Shown in pieces: positions 13,280-25,596 of a DNA stretch of 64,000 nucleotides. Source of the DNA: Eunapius fragilis (taxonomy: Eukaryota; Porifera; Demospongiae; Spongillida; Spongillidae); contig OY811971.1 in assembly GCA_963681505.1 (NCBI GenBank), positions 9,357,991 to 9,421,990 on the forward strand, in the 5' to 3' direction. Both the position numbers and the translations under genes were made by a program. Each line of letters begins with the position of its first letter. Position 1 is the stretch's first letter. Under the pieces are notes generated by a model. It ran no database searches. It worked only from the letters and a program-made list of their open reading frames with translations, and was not told the DNA's origin.

Positions 13280-13297
13280 GGGGGGGGGGGGGGGGGG
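13280..13297. repeat. G18 homopolymer
   Basis: Run of 18 G about 160 bp upstream of the O-methyltransferase start codon. Confidence 0.95.
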
Positions 13298-13456
13298 TAT
13301 CTTGCCCCTGGTTCTTGTTTTTAAGCAATTATGGCCAGGGTATGAGTTCAGTACATGGTCTAATGTCTTGTACCAGTCGTGAATGGCACAGGACATAGAT
13401 GTACAATTAACATCGATGAATGAATACTATTATAATTACCTATTAATTACACAACG

Positions 13457-14143
13457 ATGGCGACTCAGCCTTCCACGATGAAGTTGGGGAAAAGCCACAA
13501 ACTGTCAGATCCCCTGACAGTCTACGTTCGTGATCACAACCCAGAGAATCCTGCACTCGCCAGGCTAAGACATTTCTCGGTGCAGCATCAGCGAGGTATG
13601 ATGACTTCCCCCGTGGAAGTGGGGAAGCTGCTGACGCTGCTTGCCAACACCGTGGGCGCCCGTAAAGTGATCGACGTCGGAGTTTTCCTGGGGTGCAGCG
13701 CGTTTGCCCTGGCGCTGGGGATACCAGACGACTGCAAGGTGATCGCTTGTGATATCAGCGAAGAGTATACTAGTTTGGGACAGCCGTACTGGGAAGAAGG
13801 TGGCGTGTCACCCAAGATCGACCTCCGAATTCAGCCTGCCGAATCGACCCTGCAGGCGTTGCTAGATGCTGGGGAAGGAGGCACGTTCGACCTCATGTTC
13901 ATTGACGCGGATAAGAACAACTATCCGAACTACTTTGAATTTGCGATGAAGCTTCTGCGGCCGGGCGGCCTGATAGTAATAGACAACGCCTTGTGGGGAG
14001 GAAGCGTGGCCGACCCTAGCGTGCAAGATGCGGAAACCGGCGCCATCAGGAAGGTGAACGAGCTGATGAAAACCGATCCCAGGGTGGAATCTGTTCTGCT
14101 GAATATCGCCGATGGGTTAGCCATAGGACGAAGGCGGTCATAA
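13457..14143 (+). CDS. Intronless SAM-dependent O-methyltransferase (caffeoyl-CoA OMT-like)
   Basis: A 228-residue single-exon frame starting ATGGCGACTCAG in a good context (ACAACGATGG). It has the class I methyltransferase fold signatures of the O-methyltransferase_3 family. Motif I is VIDVGVFLGCSAFALALG (about residues 72-89). The acidic SAM-ribose residue is in VIACDIS (about 96). FIDADKNNY (about 149-157) carries the metal-binding Asp, and LIVIDNALWGG (about 173-183) the second metal and substrate site. Length fits the family's usual 220-250 residues. It should move a methyl group from SAM to a catechol-like or other small hydroxylated substrate; the actual substrate is unknown. It is visibly richer in G+C than its AT-rich flanks and has no introns while neighbouring genes are split. 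Retrocopy, old intron loss or horizontal transfer are all possible. An AATAAA at about 14362 could serve as poly-A signal. Confidence 0.9.
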   Translation: MATQPSTMKLGKSHKLSDPLTVYVRDHNPENPALARLRHFSVQHQRGMMTSPVEVGKLLTLLANTVGARKVIDVGVFLGCSAFALALGIPDDCKVIACDISEEYTSLGQPYWEEGGVSPKIDLRIQPAESTLQALLDAGEGGTFDLMFIDADKNNYPNYFEFAMKLLRPGGLIVIDNALWGGSVADPSVQDAETGAIRKVNELMKTDPRVESVLLNIADGLAIGRRRS

Positions 14144-14252
14144 ACCTGAGCAGCCGCTGCAGAGCATTTGCCTTGTTAATTTTAATAGTACGAGAATGTG
14201 ACTGCGTGTAAGTTATATTTGTATACCCTCAACAACAGTACCCTTTATTTTA

Positions 14253-14963
14253 ATGATAGATCGCCTACATGTAGGCAAAAAGTGTTGTTTTAGCCTACGT
14301 GTAGGCGTTCTATTGCAACATATGGTCATCGCATTCTATGCCGTATAAAACTTTGAGCTCGAATAAAGTAAATTTAAGCATAGGGCTTCGTTTTTATTGG
14401 AGCTCATCCAACCATCGGCTCTTTAGATACACGATCGAGATGGAGGAGCGTACAAAAATTGCCTGCAATCTTGATGATAGTAGTATAAAAGTTGGAAATA
14501 GTGTATTTGGAAAAAAGAGTTACCTTAAAATTATAGCTGCCTATAAAACGAAGAATGCTTCTAGTATGTTTTTTTTTTCGCAAATCGGAACAACTCCACA
14601 ACGACACAGCGTCGAATCAATTCTTGATTTTCAATTGATTTGTCACTTACATTCTGGTATGTAATGTTAACAGTTTGAATCAGGTATGTAAACCAGAATG
14701 TAAGTGACAAATCAATTGAAAATCAAGAATTGCATTTTTTTGCTGTGCCAGCTAAATGAGGTGCGTGCCCTAACAGAGCGTTCGTAGCACCGGAGATAGT
14801 ATACTATCTCTGGTAGCACTAGCAGCACGCTGGCGTTGTTTTCTGCCGCCAGCTTGCAAGCAGCCCTCTTTATTATATTGTTGGCTGTTTGTACATTGCT
14901 TGGAATAAAGCGATTTGCAACGCCTACATGTAGGTTAAAACGCAGGTGACGGACTATCATATA
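14253..14963. mobile_element. Possible inverted-repeat element around CCTACATGTAGG motifs
   Basis: The left end (ATGATAG...CCTACGTGTAGGCGTT...TTGCAAC) and the reverse complement of the right end (ATGATAG...CCTACATGTAGGCGTTGCAA) resemble each other over roughly 60 bp. The element encloses the foldback at 14605-14747. No target duplication was found, so the boundaries are uncertain. Confidence 0.35.
14605..14747. mobile_element. Foldback MITE, CACAGC family, copy 1
   Basis: Palindromic element running from CACAGC to GCTGTG. Its arms contain GTCGAATCAATTCTTG / CAAGAATT and ATTTGTCACTTACATTCTGG with its reverse complement. Two relatives occur at 24327-24462 and 33160-33329. One terminus has lost the AAAAAACGCG block found in the others. 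Confidence 0.85.
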
Positions 14964-15248
14964 ATAAAAGAAAGCAGTATTGATATGGAATCGAACTCAT
15001 GATCACTGTATGGGTGGTATTATACGTGATCATGGGAATCCGTGCATTAATTGTCGTAGTTCTTACAAGATGCTGCCGTTTTATTATACGCTGTCAAGAT
15101 GGCGACACGTTGAGGACCTCTATAGCAGGCCTGTTCTTAAAAAAAAAAAAAAAAAACACCTTTATTTTAGGAAGTCCTGATGCATGCAGTGATGTATATT
15201 CAGGGTATGGTATGTGTGTGTTTGTGCGGTGATGTGAGCTATGGTGAG

Positions 15249-15315
<67 letters not shown>

Positions 15316-15985
15316 ATGTGCATGTGTGTGTGTAGATGTTGCATGCTCATAAGGTAACTAGTTTCATGACCACATAATATCAGCAGTGGTCCTGTTGTGG
15401 AAACAGATCCCAAATTGATTTGTCACATGTAGACAATTTTGTAGTCACAGGACAATGTCCCATGCCATGCCTTACACACATGTGTGAATCATCATGAAAG
15501 TCCCCTGCTGTGCTGAGCCATTTGATTGATACTGTTCAGAGCCATGGCTATCAACCATATTGGAGTAAGGTCTGGAAAAGAGAACAGAGGTCACTAACAT
15601 GTGCAGGAATCAAAACTTTTTGCATGTAGTGGATACATAGACTTTGTTTGGTAGGGTGAATCAGTGCTCATTTCTGTAGCAATGGGCAAATGCCACACAC
15701 ACACACACACATACACACACATACACCTTAATTTTGATTGCAAGTTCTTCTAAATCAATCAAGACTCATGTGTGTGTGTGTGGGGGGGGGGGGGGGGGGG
15801 AGGGGGGGCAATGTCCATGTCAAGATGGAAATCTGTCATCAGCAGTAGTCTCCTGGGCAAGTGCCTTCATGAGGCCAGCATCTATTTCAAAAATCATGTA
15901 ACACGCAATGTCAAAGACAGAAGCATCACATACATGTACACAGTACATGTGCATGCAAGGCTTCAGCATTTGATGCTGCAGCTAT
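14964..15985. other. Gene-free stretch with microsatellites
   Basis: No coding feature is supported. It holds a poly-A run near 15140-15156, the (GT)n at 15251-15314, short (CA)n near 15700 and a G19 run at 15782-15800. Confidence 0.7.
15251..15314. repeat. (TG)n microsatellite
   Basis: Thirty-two uninterrupted TG units. Confidence 0.97.
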
Positions 15986-17599
15986 GTTTAATGGCAAAAC
16001 CAGGCTTGTAGTATACATGTATAAAATAAAACAACAATAAACTAGCAAACCCACATATCTTCCAAGGAAAACGACACGTCCTTCATATTTTCAGGACTTG
16101 CCACATCAGTTCTGTAATTAATTCTATTTTTAACACTTATGAGCCCTTTACACTCGCCCATACCAACATTCGGTAATCTTCAGGGTTAAGAACACATAAA
16201 ACTTAACGAAGGAGCATCTCCCCGGTGTCAAATTGCAACTTATCTGAAGGAATCCTGTTGCCATTGGATTCTGCAGATCGTCAAATTATAATATTGATGA
16301 TCAAAGTGAGAGCAATTTTTCCCAGTCATTTCGCGCCATTCTTTATTTTAGAAGAGATTCCATTCACCCATACATCATCCCAGCCATGATGAATATTAAT
16401 CATCCATCAAAAGACCTACGCCCTGTAATGAAAATCCTTACTTAGATATTTATTATTCTTGACTCTATGCCATTGAGTACTCAACTTCACGCCCTGAACT
16501 ATCTAAAAGACGTGTGCTACCGTTATACTAGGCCAGAAGCTCGTGAGTGCGAAGGGTGTTATAAACCCGTGCTCTACTAAAGTCAAAGCACTTACATGTA
16601 TTACGTCGGATCCGCTGTTATGACCTTGGTATAGGCAGAGATAATATATAGAGGGATTGGAAACAAATCACATGTGCCATAAACTTCAGCAATTTTAACA
16701 CGCCCTATCCTTGCATGCGTGAATTGCACCTATGCTGACCAAAAAAAAAAGAATTAGATACAGGTATGTACAAGTTTTGAATTTTACAAGGTAATGAAAC
16801 AAGCCTTTTCAAATTTAAACAAGGTAGCTGATAGGCGATCCACTAAAGATTCATCGAATACTTCTAGATTTGAGTTTGCGCCATTTTTAAAAAACAATAT
16901 ACAGAAAATGAATGGGCCATTTTTTTTACTTTGGGGACAGAATCCTTCGATCTAGAAGAATTGTCCTCATAAGTAATTAATGTTCGTGGTCTATTATGTG
17001 CCCATCACTCGTACAGCATCTTCAGAAACTTCACCGTGACGTTTCGGGTAACCTTACTCTCTGGGAAAGCCGCAGCGTTGTATTATTGATGGCAGGTTTC
17101 GATATATATTTGGGCGGAGCTATGCTGATTGTGTGCCCATCACATGTTTTTAAAGGTAAACCATGCCCTATTTGTTCTGTGAATTTCCTCAAAGGTGATG
17201 GGCAGAAGAAAATTTAAGCTTTGGAACACTAAGAACACGGAGAGAACGGGGAGTTTGGTCATGACAAGGGTCGAAATGATGGAAGTTGACCAGCAAAAAA
17301 AAAAACCACACAAAATTCTAAAGGTCTGAGAAAACTATTTTGTCATGTTTGCTGTAAAATTTTGTAAGTGCTATTCTAACCACTTGTAAGGATTTGTTCG
17401 AGGATCGTGCACATTAATTAGTGTTGATTGGTCCCATTTCCAATCCCTCTATATGCAATCTCTGGTATAGAGTTTTCTAGCTGGTTGTTGATTAGAGCTC
17501 ATGGTGCCGTGCTCTAGTCCGCTGTGTGGGCAGGCTGGCGATAATCAATCACACCATAGCAATAGGCCTACACTCAAGCGCACGCATGCATGTGGATGC

Positions 17600-17720
17600 A
17601 CAGGACTGATGTGTTGTATATCTGGATTGGTGGTGTGATGTATGTACTGGATTGGTATATTATATGTACTGGACTGGTATGTAGTATGTACTGTTGTATG
17701 TACTTGACTGATGTGTTATA
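17600..17720. repeat. Minisatellite with TGTACTGGACTGGTAT core
   Basis: Imperfect repeats of about 21-25 bp (TGTACTGGATTGGTAT, TGTACTGGACTGGTAT). This is the reverse complement of the array at 18290-18800. Confidence 0.75.
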
Positions 17721-18289
17721 TGAGGGGGTAGGGAAGGGGGTGTGGCATTGCCCCTGCACCTTTATTAAAGAGGGAGGATGGTGGGAAGTACTAGACACCG
17801 GTATACCATCCTCAGAATTTTTAAATTTAGGTCAGATTCCCCCCCCCCCCCCCCCCCACACACACAAAATCCTTCTTAGCTATTTCTAGTTATTGTATTT
17901 TTACCTTGATAATGGCAAATATTATTTCTACCAAGATTGTAAGGACTGGCACTGGAAAGATTATATGGACACACATGGTTTCATATATTTCTGTGGTTTC
18001 ATGGACCTCTAGAAATGGGCCATGCATGTACAAACACACACACACACATAGCACACACACATAGCACACACACACAAATGCAAACAGGATGTTTGCTATG
18101 ACCAAATAAAAAGTCTCTCATTTAGCACCATGCAATGTAGAAATATGTGAGGTTGTGGCAAGCAGATAGGCCAGCTAATAGCTAATGCCTCTGTGCTGTA
18201 TAGGACCCAGGAACTAGTGAGACACACTCGCCCAAGATCAGAGCACTTGGTGTCATTTGAAGAAGGCTACTGGATCGCAGTTGCCTAGT

Positions 18290-18800
18290 CCGTACATCAC
18301 ACCAGTTCAATCCACTACATATAACATACCAGTGCAGTATATACATGTACAAATAGTCCATAACATCAATCCCATGTAGTACAACATACCAGTCAACAAA
18401 ATACATCACACCAGTCCATAAAACACACTGGCCCTAGTCCACAACATACAACACATCAGTCTGGTACAAGTCACCTTCAGGAGTCCAGTACATGTACATA
18501 CAACACACCAGCCCAGTACATACAACATACCAGTCCAGTATACATTCAAAAACAAAAAACAGTCCAGTACATACAAAAGTACATGTAATACACCTACATT
18601 CTTATGAACACACCAGTCCAGTACATACATGTACAACATACCAATCCAGTACGTGCAACATGCCAGTCCAGTACATATAACACGCCACTCTGGACAGTAC
18701 ATACATCACACCAGTCCAATTCAACACACCTGTCCAGTATAACACACCAAACCAGTATATACATCACACCACCAGTCCAGTATATACAACCTGTACATAC
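18290..18800. repeat. Minisatellite with ACCAGTCCAGTACATACA core
   Basis: About twenty imperfect copies of a 20-25 bp unit (CCAGTCCAGTACATACAACA). It is inverted relative to the array at 17600-17720 and lies within the same long inverted-repeat element. Confidence 0.85.
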
Positions 18801-19707
18801 ATCACATACATGAGTGCATGCACGCCTATTGCAATGGTGTGATGGATTATCACCAACCTGCCCACACAGTACAGCGAATTTGAGTAATAATTGGCGTAGC
18901 AATACCGGTATTCCAAAGGCAAAAATATTCAGCAGCACGCGGAAAGCCTATATCATAGTCCCATTATAAAAATTTCAGTGGACCTTATAAGTGTGGTAAC
19001 TTTAGTAGAGCACGGGTTTATCTCTCCTCTTCAAAAGCACTGAACACGTACAACACGAGTACTCGTCTTTCAGATAGTAGAGGGCATGAAGTTCAGTACA
19101 CTAACAGTCAAGGTTTTAGCAAGAAAAGATTTTCATTAGGGAGCGTAGGTCTTTGGATGCTTATTAATATTCACAGGTAAATGGAATCTTAAAATTCAAT
19201 GATCTGCAGAATCCGATAGCAACAGGACTCTTTCGTTAAGTTTTACCCGTTCTTAACCCTGAAGGTTACTGAACATTAGTATGGATGAGTGTAAAGGGCC
19301 CATAGTGTGTAAAAATAGGATTGAATACAGAACTAGTGTGGTAATAAGTCCTGAAAATAGGAAGGATGTGGGTTGTTTAGATATGTGGGTTTTAAAATTG
19401 ATGCTAGTTTATAGTCGTTTTATTTTATATACCACAAACCTGGTTTGTCATAAAATGTCCCATGATAGAAATATGTTACAGTAAGTAACAGCTTGATAAC
19501 CTGTACTTATAGTAACTATACTGATGTTGAATACTGTGCCATAGCACTACACCTCGTTCTTGTTCATTCGCATAACCAGAAGTACCTTTTAATAAGTAGA
19601 AAAGCTGTGTGCTTGCGTTAGCCAATCTTTATGTCCTCACATACATTTGTAACCAGTTCCCATAAATGATATCTCTAAAAATGATGTTTAAGTCTAAAAA
19701 AGCACTA

Positions 19708-19990
19708 CTGCAGGGCCAAAAATTTTCGCATGGCAAATATTTGCATTTCAGAAGTACCGTATACAATTTTTGCATAATGGTTGTTTAGTACCGTAATAAG
19801 CTATAAGATATTTTAGGATGTGTATGTACGATATAATATGCAACTGTCACAAAAACCGATAGAAATCGAATTAGAGTGGACGCAAAAGTATTTTCGAATG
19901 CTGGGATTCTGATATTTTTTTGCGCAATTTAAATATGCAAATATTTGCCATCCGAAAAATTTGTCCATCCGAAAATTTTTGGCCCTGCAG
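19708..19990. mobile_element. MITE with TA target duplication
   Basis: The termini CTGCAGGGCC...GGCCCTGCAG extend as a roughly 20-bp inverted repeat (into AAAAATTTTCG), flanked on both sides by TA (19706-19707 and 19991-19992). The 283-bp interior carries a second AAATATTTGC/GCAAATATTT pair. Size, TA duplication and termini fit a Tc1/mariner-type non-autonomous element. Confidence 0.82.
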
Positions 19991-20039
19991 TACTTAAGCA
20001 AGTGACACAAGGAGTATTACTTCACACATTAAAACAGAC

Positions 20040-22590
<2,551 letters not shown>

Positions 22591-23107
22591 ACCATACATG
22601 TAATGGCATTGTCAGTGCCATAAATTTAAAATAATTAAAAACTAATATAGGAATACAAGATACAAGAGAACAACACACAAAACACACACAAACAACTACA
22701 GAAGCTACTAAAAATACAAAAGAAACACGAGAAGCTGTGTTGAAACTCATTCTGGCAGGTATGAAAGCCCAGCTCCATCTTCAATCTCCATCCTTCTTCT
22801 CCATTTCACTCTACTGCCGCGAATGCACAGATTCGTAGCACGAAGGACAGCAAAAAGCATTCTGGCACGCACATAGCCCAGCACGTCACTGTTAGACTTC
22901 TGCCAAATTACAGCTATTTTGTCAGCCAAATGACGTATAAATGTCTTTGCCTCAAGACCGAGTGCCCCCCATCAGCTGTCACAACAAATGGTGTAAAAGG
23001 TGCATTGATTGTTTCAGCAGCTTGTGAGTATTTTTGTTTTTTAATTGTCAATATGACTTCATAGTTTTGAATACGATCTGTGCACTCCCTCTGGACCCAC
23101 CTATGAA

Positions 23108-23897
23108 TAGTGTTCCGGTTCGGGGTATCGAACTGTTCGAGGTTAGACTCTGTTCGATGTTCGGTTCGAATGAATTTCGAACCTTTCGAACCGCTCATTA
23201 AATATTAATTGCGTATATAAACCATCACCAATAACTATACGATTCGCTACCTAATACATATAATTGTACACGTTTGTGCGTCCGCGTTTATATAGAACCG
23301 ACGGATCGCGCGAATCAATTAGCTAATTAACAGCCAATTATAACTACAATTTATAATTGGCGATCGATATGGTCTCGTTCCCAGACCCAAATATCGTTTA
23401 CAGATACTACTACGTACGCAAGTAAATATTTGCAGAACATGCATGTTCGCTACTTCACAAGATAAAATCCTTAGCGTCTCACAACACTATGCTAGTGTTG
23501 GACTTTCTATGCGTCTTCTTTTTTTTGCAGCTTAAACCACATACCTTGTTCATTTTAATTTCGAATGTGACGTAGGCAATTACGTATGACGTCACAATTA
23601 GTACATAACATTTTAAAAGCACGGAACGACTTCGCTTGACTTATCGTCCAGACCCACTGTACATGCGTACGTAGTAGTACACAGATGGATGTATAATTAC
23701 ATCTGTAAACTTTGCTACTGAGGTTTGTACCACGCCCGTAATACGACAGTGCACCCACAGAGGCCAGCACACATCTCGAGGCTGGAATATATCGTACATT
23801 TGGGTCTGGGAATGAGACAATGTTGGATTGTAGCCCGTTCCGTTCGACGTTCGTTCGATGTTCGCGATCGGTTCGAATGGTTCGAACCGGAACACTA
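23108..23897. mobile_element. Non-autonomous hAT element, 8-bp target duplication
   Basis: Perfect 15-bp termini TAGTGTTCCGGTTCG / CGAACCGGAACACTA are flanked by an identical 8-bp duplication CCTATGAA (23100-23107 and 23898-23905). The subterminal regions are rich in TTCGAACC-like motifs on both sides. No transposase frame is present. Inside is a second palindromic unit (23371-23819). The element interrupts a retrotransposon reading frame. Confidence 0.93.
23371..23819. repeat. Inner inverted repeat, GTCTCGTTCCCAGACCC type
   Basis: Starts GGTCTCGTTCCCAGACCCAA and ends in its near reverse complement TTGGGTCTGGGAATGAGACA. Further inner pairs (ACTACGTACG/CGTACGTAGT) continue the fold. The terminal motif is shared with the element at 49185-49960. 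Confidence 0.7.
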
Positions 23898-24326
23898 CCT
23901 ATGAAATAATGTTTGGAAAGCTGCATCACATTTGTAAAGTTTCCATACATGTCCAATCCAAATGCAAGCATTAAGGATCAAACTGCAAGGCTAGTAGATC
24001 AATCCATATACAAGCAATAAAGACCAGTCAAACTGCAGGGCGAGTTGACCAATAGTGTAGTCAACCAATGCCCATATTGTAGAATACTGTAGAATATGAG
24101 CTAGGTTGACAGTAGAGCAAAGAGCTACCATACTACGAGAATGGCAAAAATGTTAGTTGCTTTCTGAGGGCTATCCTGCGTACATGGAACAATGGAGGAC
24201 AGGCACAAGAAGCACTGTGGAAGGAAGAAGTCCGTAAGAGTTCAAAACAACATTAATACCCTCGCCCAACTTTTCCAGGTGGTTGGTTCGAGCAGGATCC
24301 ATAGCCATGGCCAGCAAGAAGCTCAG

Positions 24327-24462
24327 CACAGCAAAAAAATAAAAATAAAACGCGTCGAATCAAATTTTGATTTGCAATTGATTTGACAGTGATACCGGAT
24401 GTCACATGCAAATCAAAATTCGATTCGACGCGTTTTTTTTTTTTTTTTTTTTTTTTGCTGTG
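24327..24462. mobile_element. Foldback MITE, CACAGC family, copy 2
   Basis: Runs from CACAGCAAAAAAATAAAA to TTTTTTGCTGTG with AACGCGTCGAATC / GATTCGACGCGTT arms and a short centre. The right arm carries an expanded T run. Confidence 0.88.
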
Positions 24463-24629
24463 TGCAGATCTGCCACCCCTGGACTTCTGGCTGTAGGGTT
24501 ACCTGAAGGACAAGGTGTACAATCAAAGTGTGGCCACACTGCAGGAATTGATTGGTGCCATTGAAAATGAACCATAGGTCATCCCAGCAATGATGGTATA
24601 CTTGAAAAGTGCATGCAGAGCTGCATCGG

Positions 24630-25003
24630 GCCTCTAGCCAGACGCTCAATAAACGAACACCGGTGGATAGACAGACTATCCGTGCATTTATAATTAGGTG
24701 CTGGTGCTTAGCGTTAGAACTGGGACGTGATTTTGACTCATTTCTTTTAACCTACAGACCACAACTACAACGCAACGCGGATAATTAAATGTTAGATATT
24801 AATTGCTTGAATGCGCGCAATTTAACAGCAGGAACAGGAACACAGATAGAAAGGTGTGAAAGTAAGCCCATTACTGTCTGCGCATGGTAGAAAGGAATTG
24901 AAAGAGCCCAATATTGTCGAAATCGGCCCAGCCAAACTCTCAAAAAACGAACACATATGGACAGACAGAAGGACAGACTATCCGCTCATTTATAAATAGA
25001 TGT
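24630..25003. repeat. Interspersed repeat with two ACAGACTATCCG blocks
   Basis: Two similar blocks (about 24630-24702 and 24928-25003) share AAACGAACAC and GACAGACTATCCGYTCATTT. Between them, AATTTAACAGCAGGAACAG...GTCTGCGCAT is shared with 35470-35540 inside the hAT pseudogene. The family is unknown. Confidence 0.6.
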
Positions 25004-25596
25004 TGTGATCCATAATATAGTAGGAGGCTAGCTCTTGACATCAACACCGACTCGCTTGCAGGCCGTTCTAGAGACCCCCTTAAGAATTGAATAAGTGCCA
25101 TATCTCAAGCTCAAACCAAATATAAACAGGATCGGAGTAGTGTCCAAATACCACACCCTCGGTTATATGAGTATCGTTTTGCGGATTTAGTAATTCATAA
25201 TTTTAGCCTATACTTGAGCAAATTGCATGCATATTTGCTGCACATTCCTTAATATATGCATTTCTTACATATCTTTTCATTTCAGATGCACTACTTGAAA
25301 TTAAAGCCTATATATTAGTCACGTTTACAATGAAAATAGATCAAATCGTATATGTCATATATTACTAGTTGACTTCTTTGCATGAAAGCAATATAAAAGC
25401 TGACTTGAACGTTTGTAATGAATATACACGTCTGTATATGTCATGTATTGCTAGTTGACTTCCTTGCATGGAAGGCAAAACTTATCCAACCATATAGGGG
25501 TTTTCAGGTATGAATAAATATCATTCACAACATAATACAAACAGTCATGATCAATGCACAGAAATTTTTAATTTTCGCAACAAAAGCCATAAGATT

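Larger units (their letters stand above)
15986..19465. mobile_element. About 3.5-kb element with long (about 500-600 bp) inverted arms
   Basis: The left arm (about 15990-16600) matches the reverse complement of the right arm (about 18970-19460) in collinear blocks. Examples are CCCACATATCT, ATTTTCAGGACTT, CCCTTTACACTC, TTCAGGGTTAAGAAC, GGATTCTGCAGATC, AAAGACCTACGC and AACCCGTGCTCTACTAAAGT. The arms are diverged, with indels. No transposase is seen inside; the interior holds inverted minisatellite blocks. A further arm-like copy lies at 62750-63060. This looks like an old non-autonomous DNA transposon or foldback element; the exact ends are not fixed. Confidence 0.7.
22600..23971 (-). pseudogene. 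Retrotransposon ORF C-terminus, split by a hAT element
   Basis: Minus-strand pieces before (23971-about 23900) and after (about 23099-22747) an inserted element join logically as MYGNFTNVMQLSKHYFI...VQRECTDRIQNYEV...FTPFVVTADGG, then LADKIAVIWQKSNSDVLGYV and NLCIRGSRVKWRRR to a stop near 22747. The order 'FTPxVxxxxGG ... LLRxxxLCIRGSR' is the C-terminal pattern of RT-encoding non-LTR elements I recall from cnidarian and sponge genomes. A frameshift separates the two later pieces. The 3' untranslated part (about 22740-22600) matches 27490-27600 on the other strand, supporting an interspersed repeat. The assignment is moderate because no RT core is present. Confidence 0.55.

Noticed and set aside
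15000-15060. tRNA-like GGAATCGAACTC motif
   Set aside because: No cloverleaf could be folded around it; the neighbourhood is a short palindrome (TGATCACTG...CGTGATCA).
16996-17217. 73-residue frame inside the 3.5-kb inverted element
   Set aside because: No recognisable domain; a CXXC pair alone is not enough and no transposase motif is present.
24290-24320. GGTTCGAGC B-box-like motif as a SINE head
   Set aside because: No A box at proper distance and no second copy.
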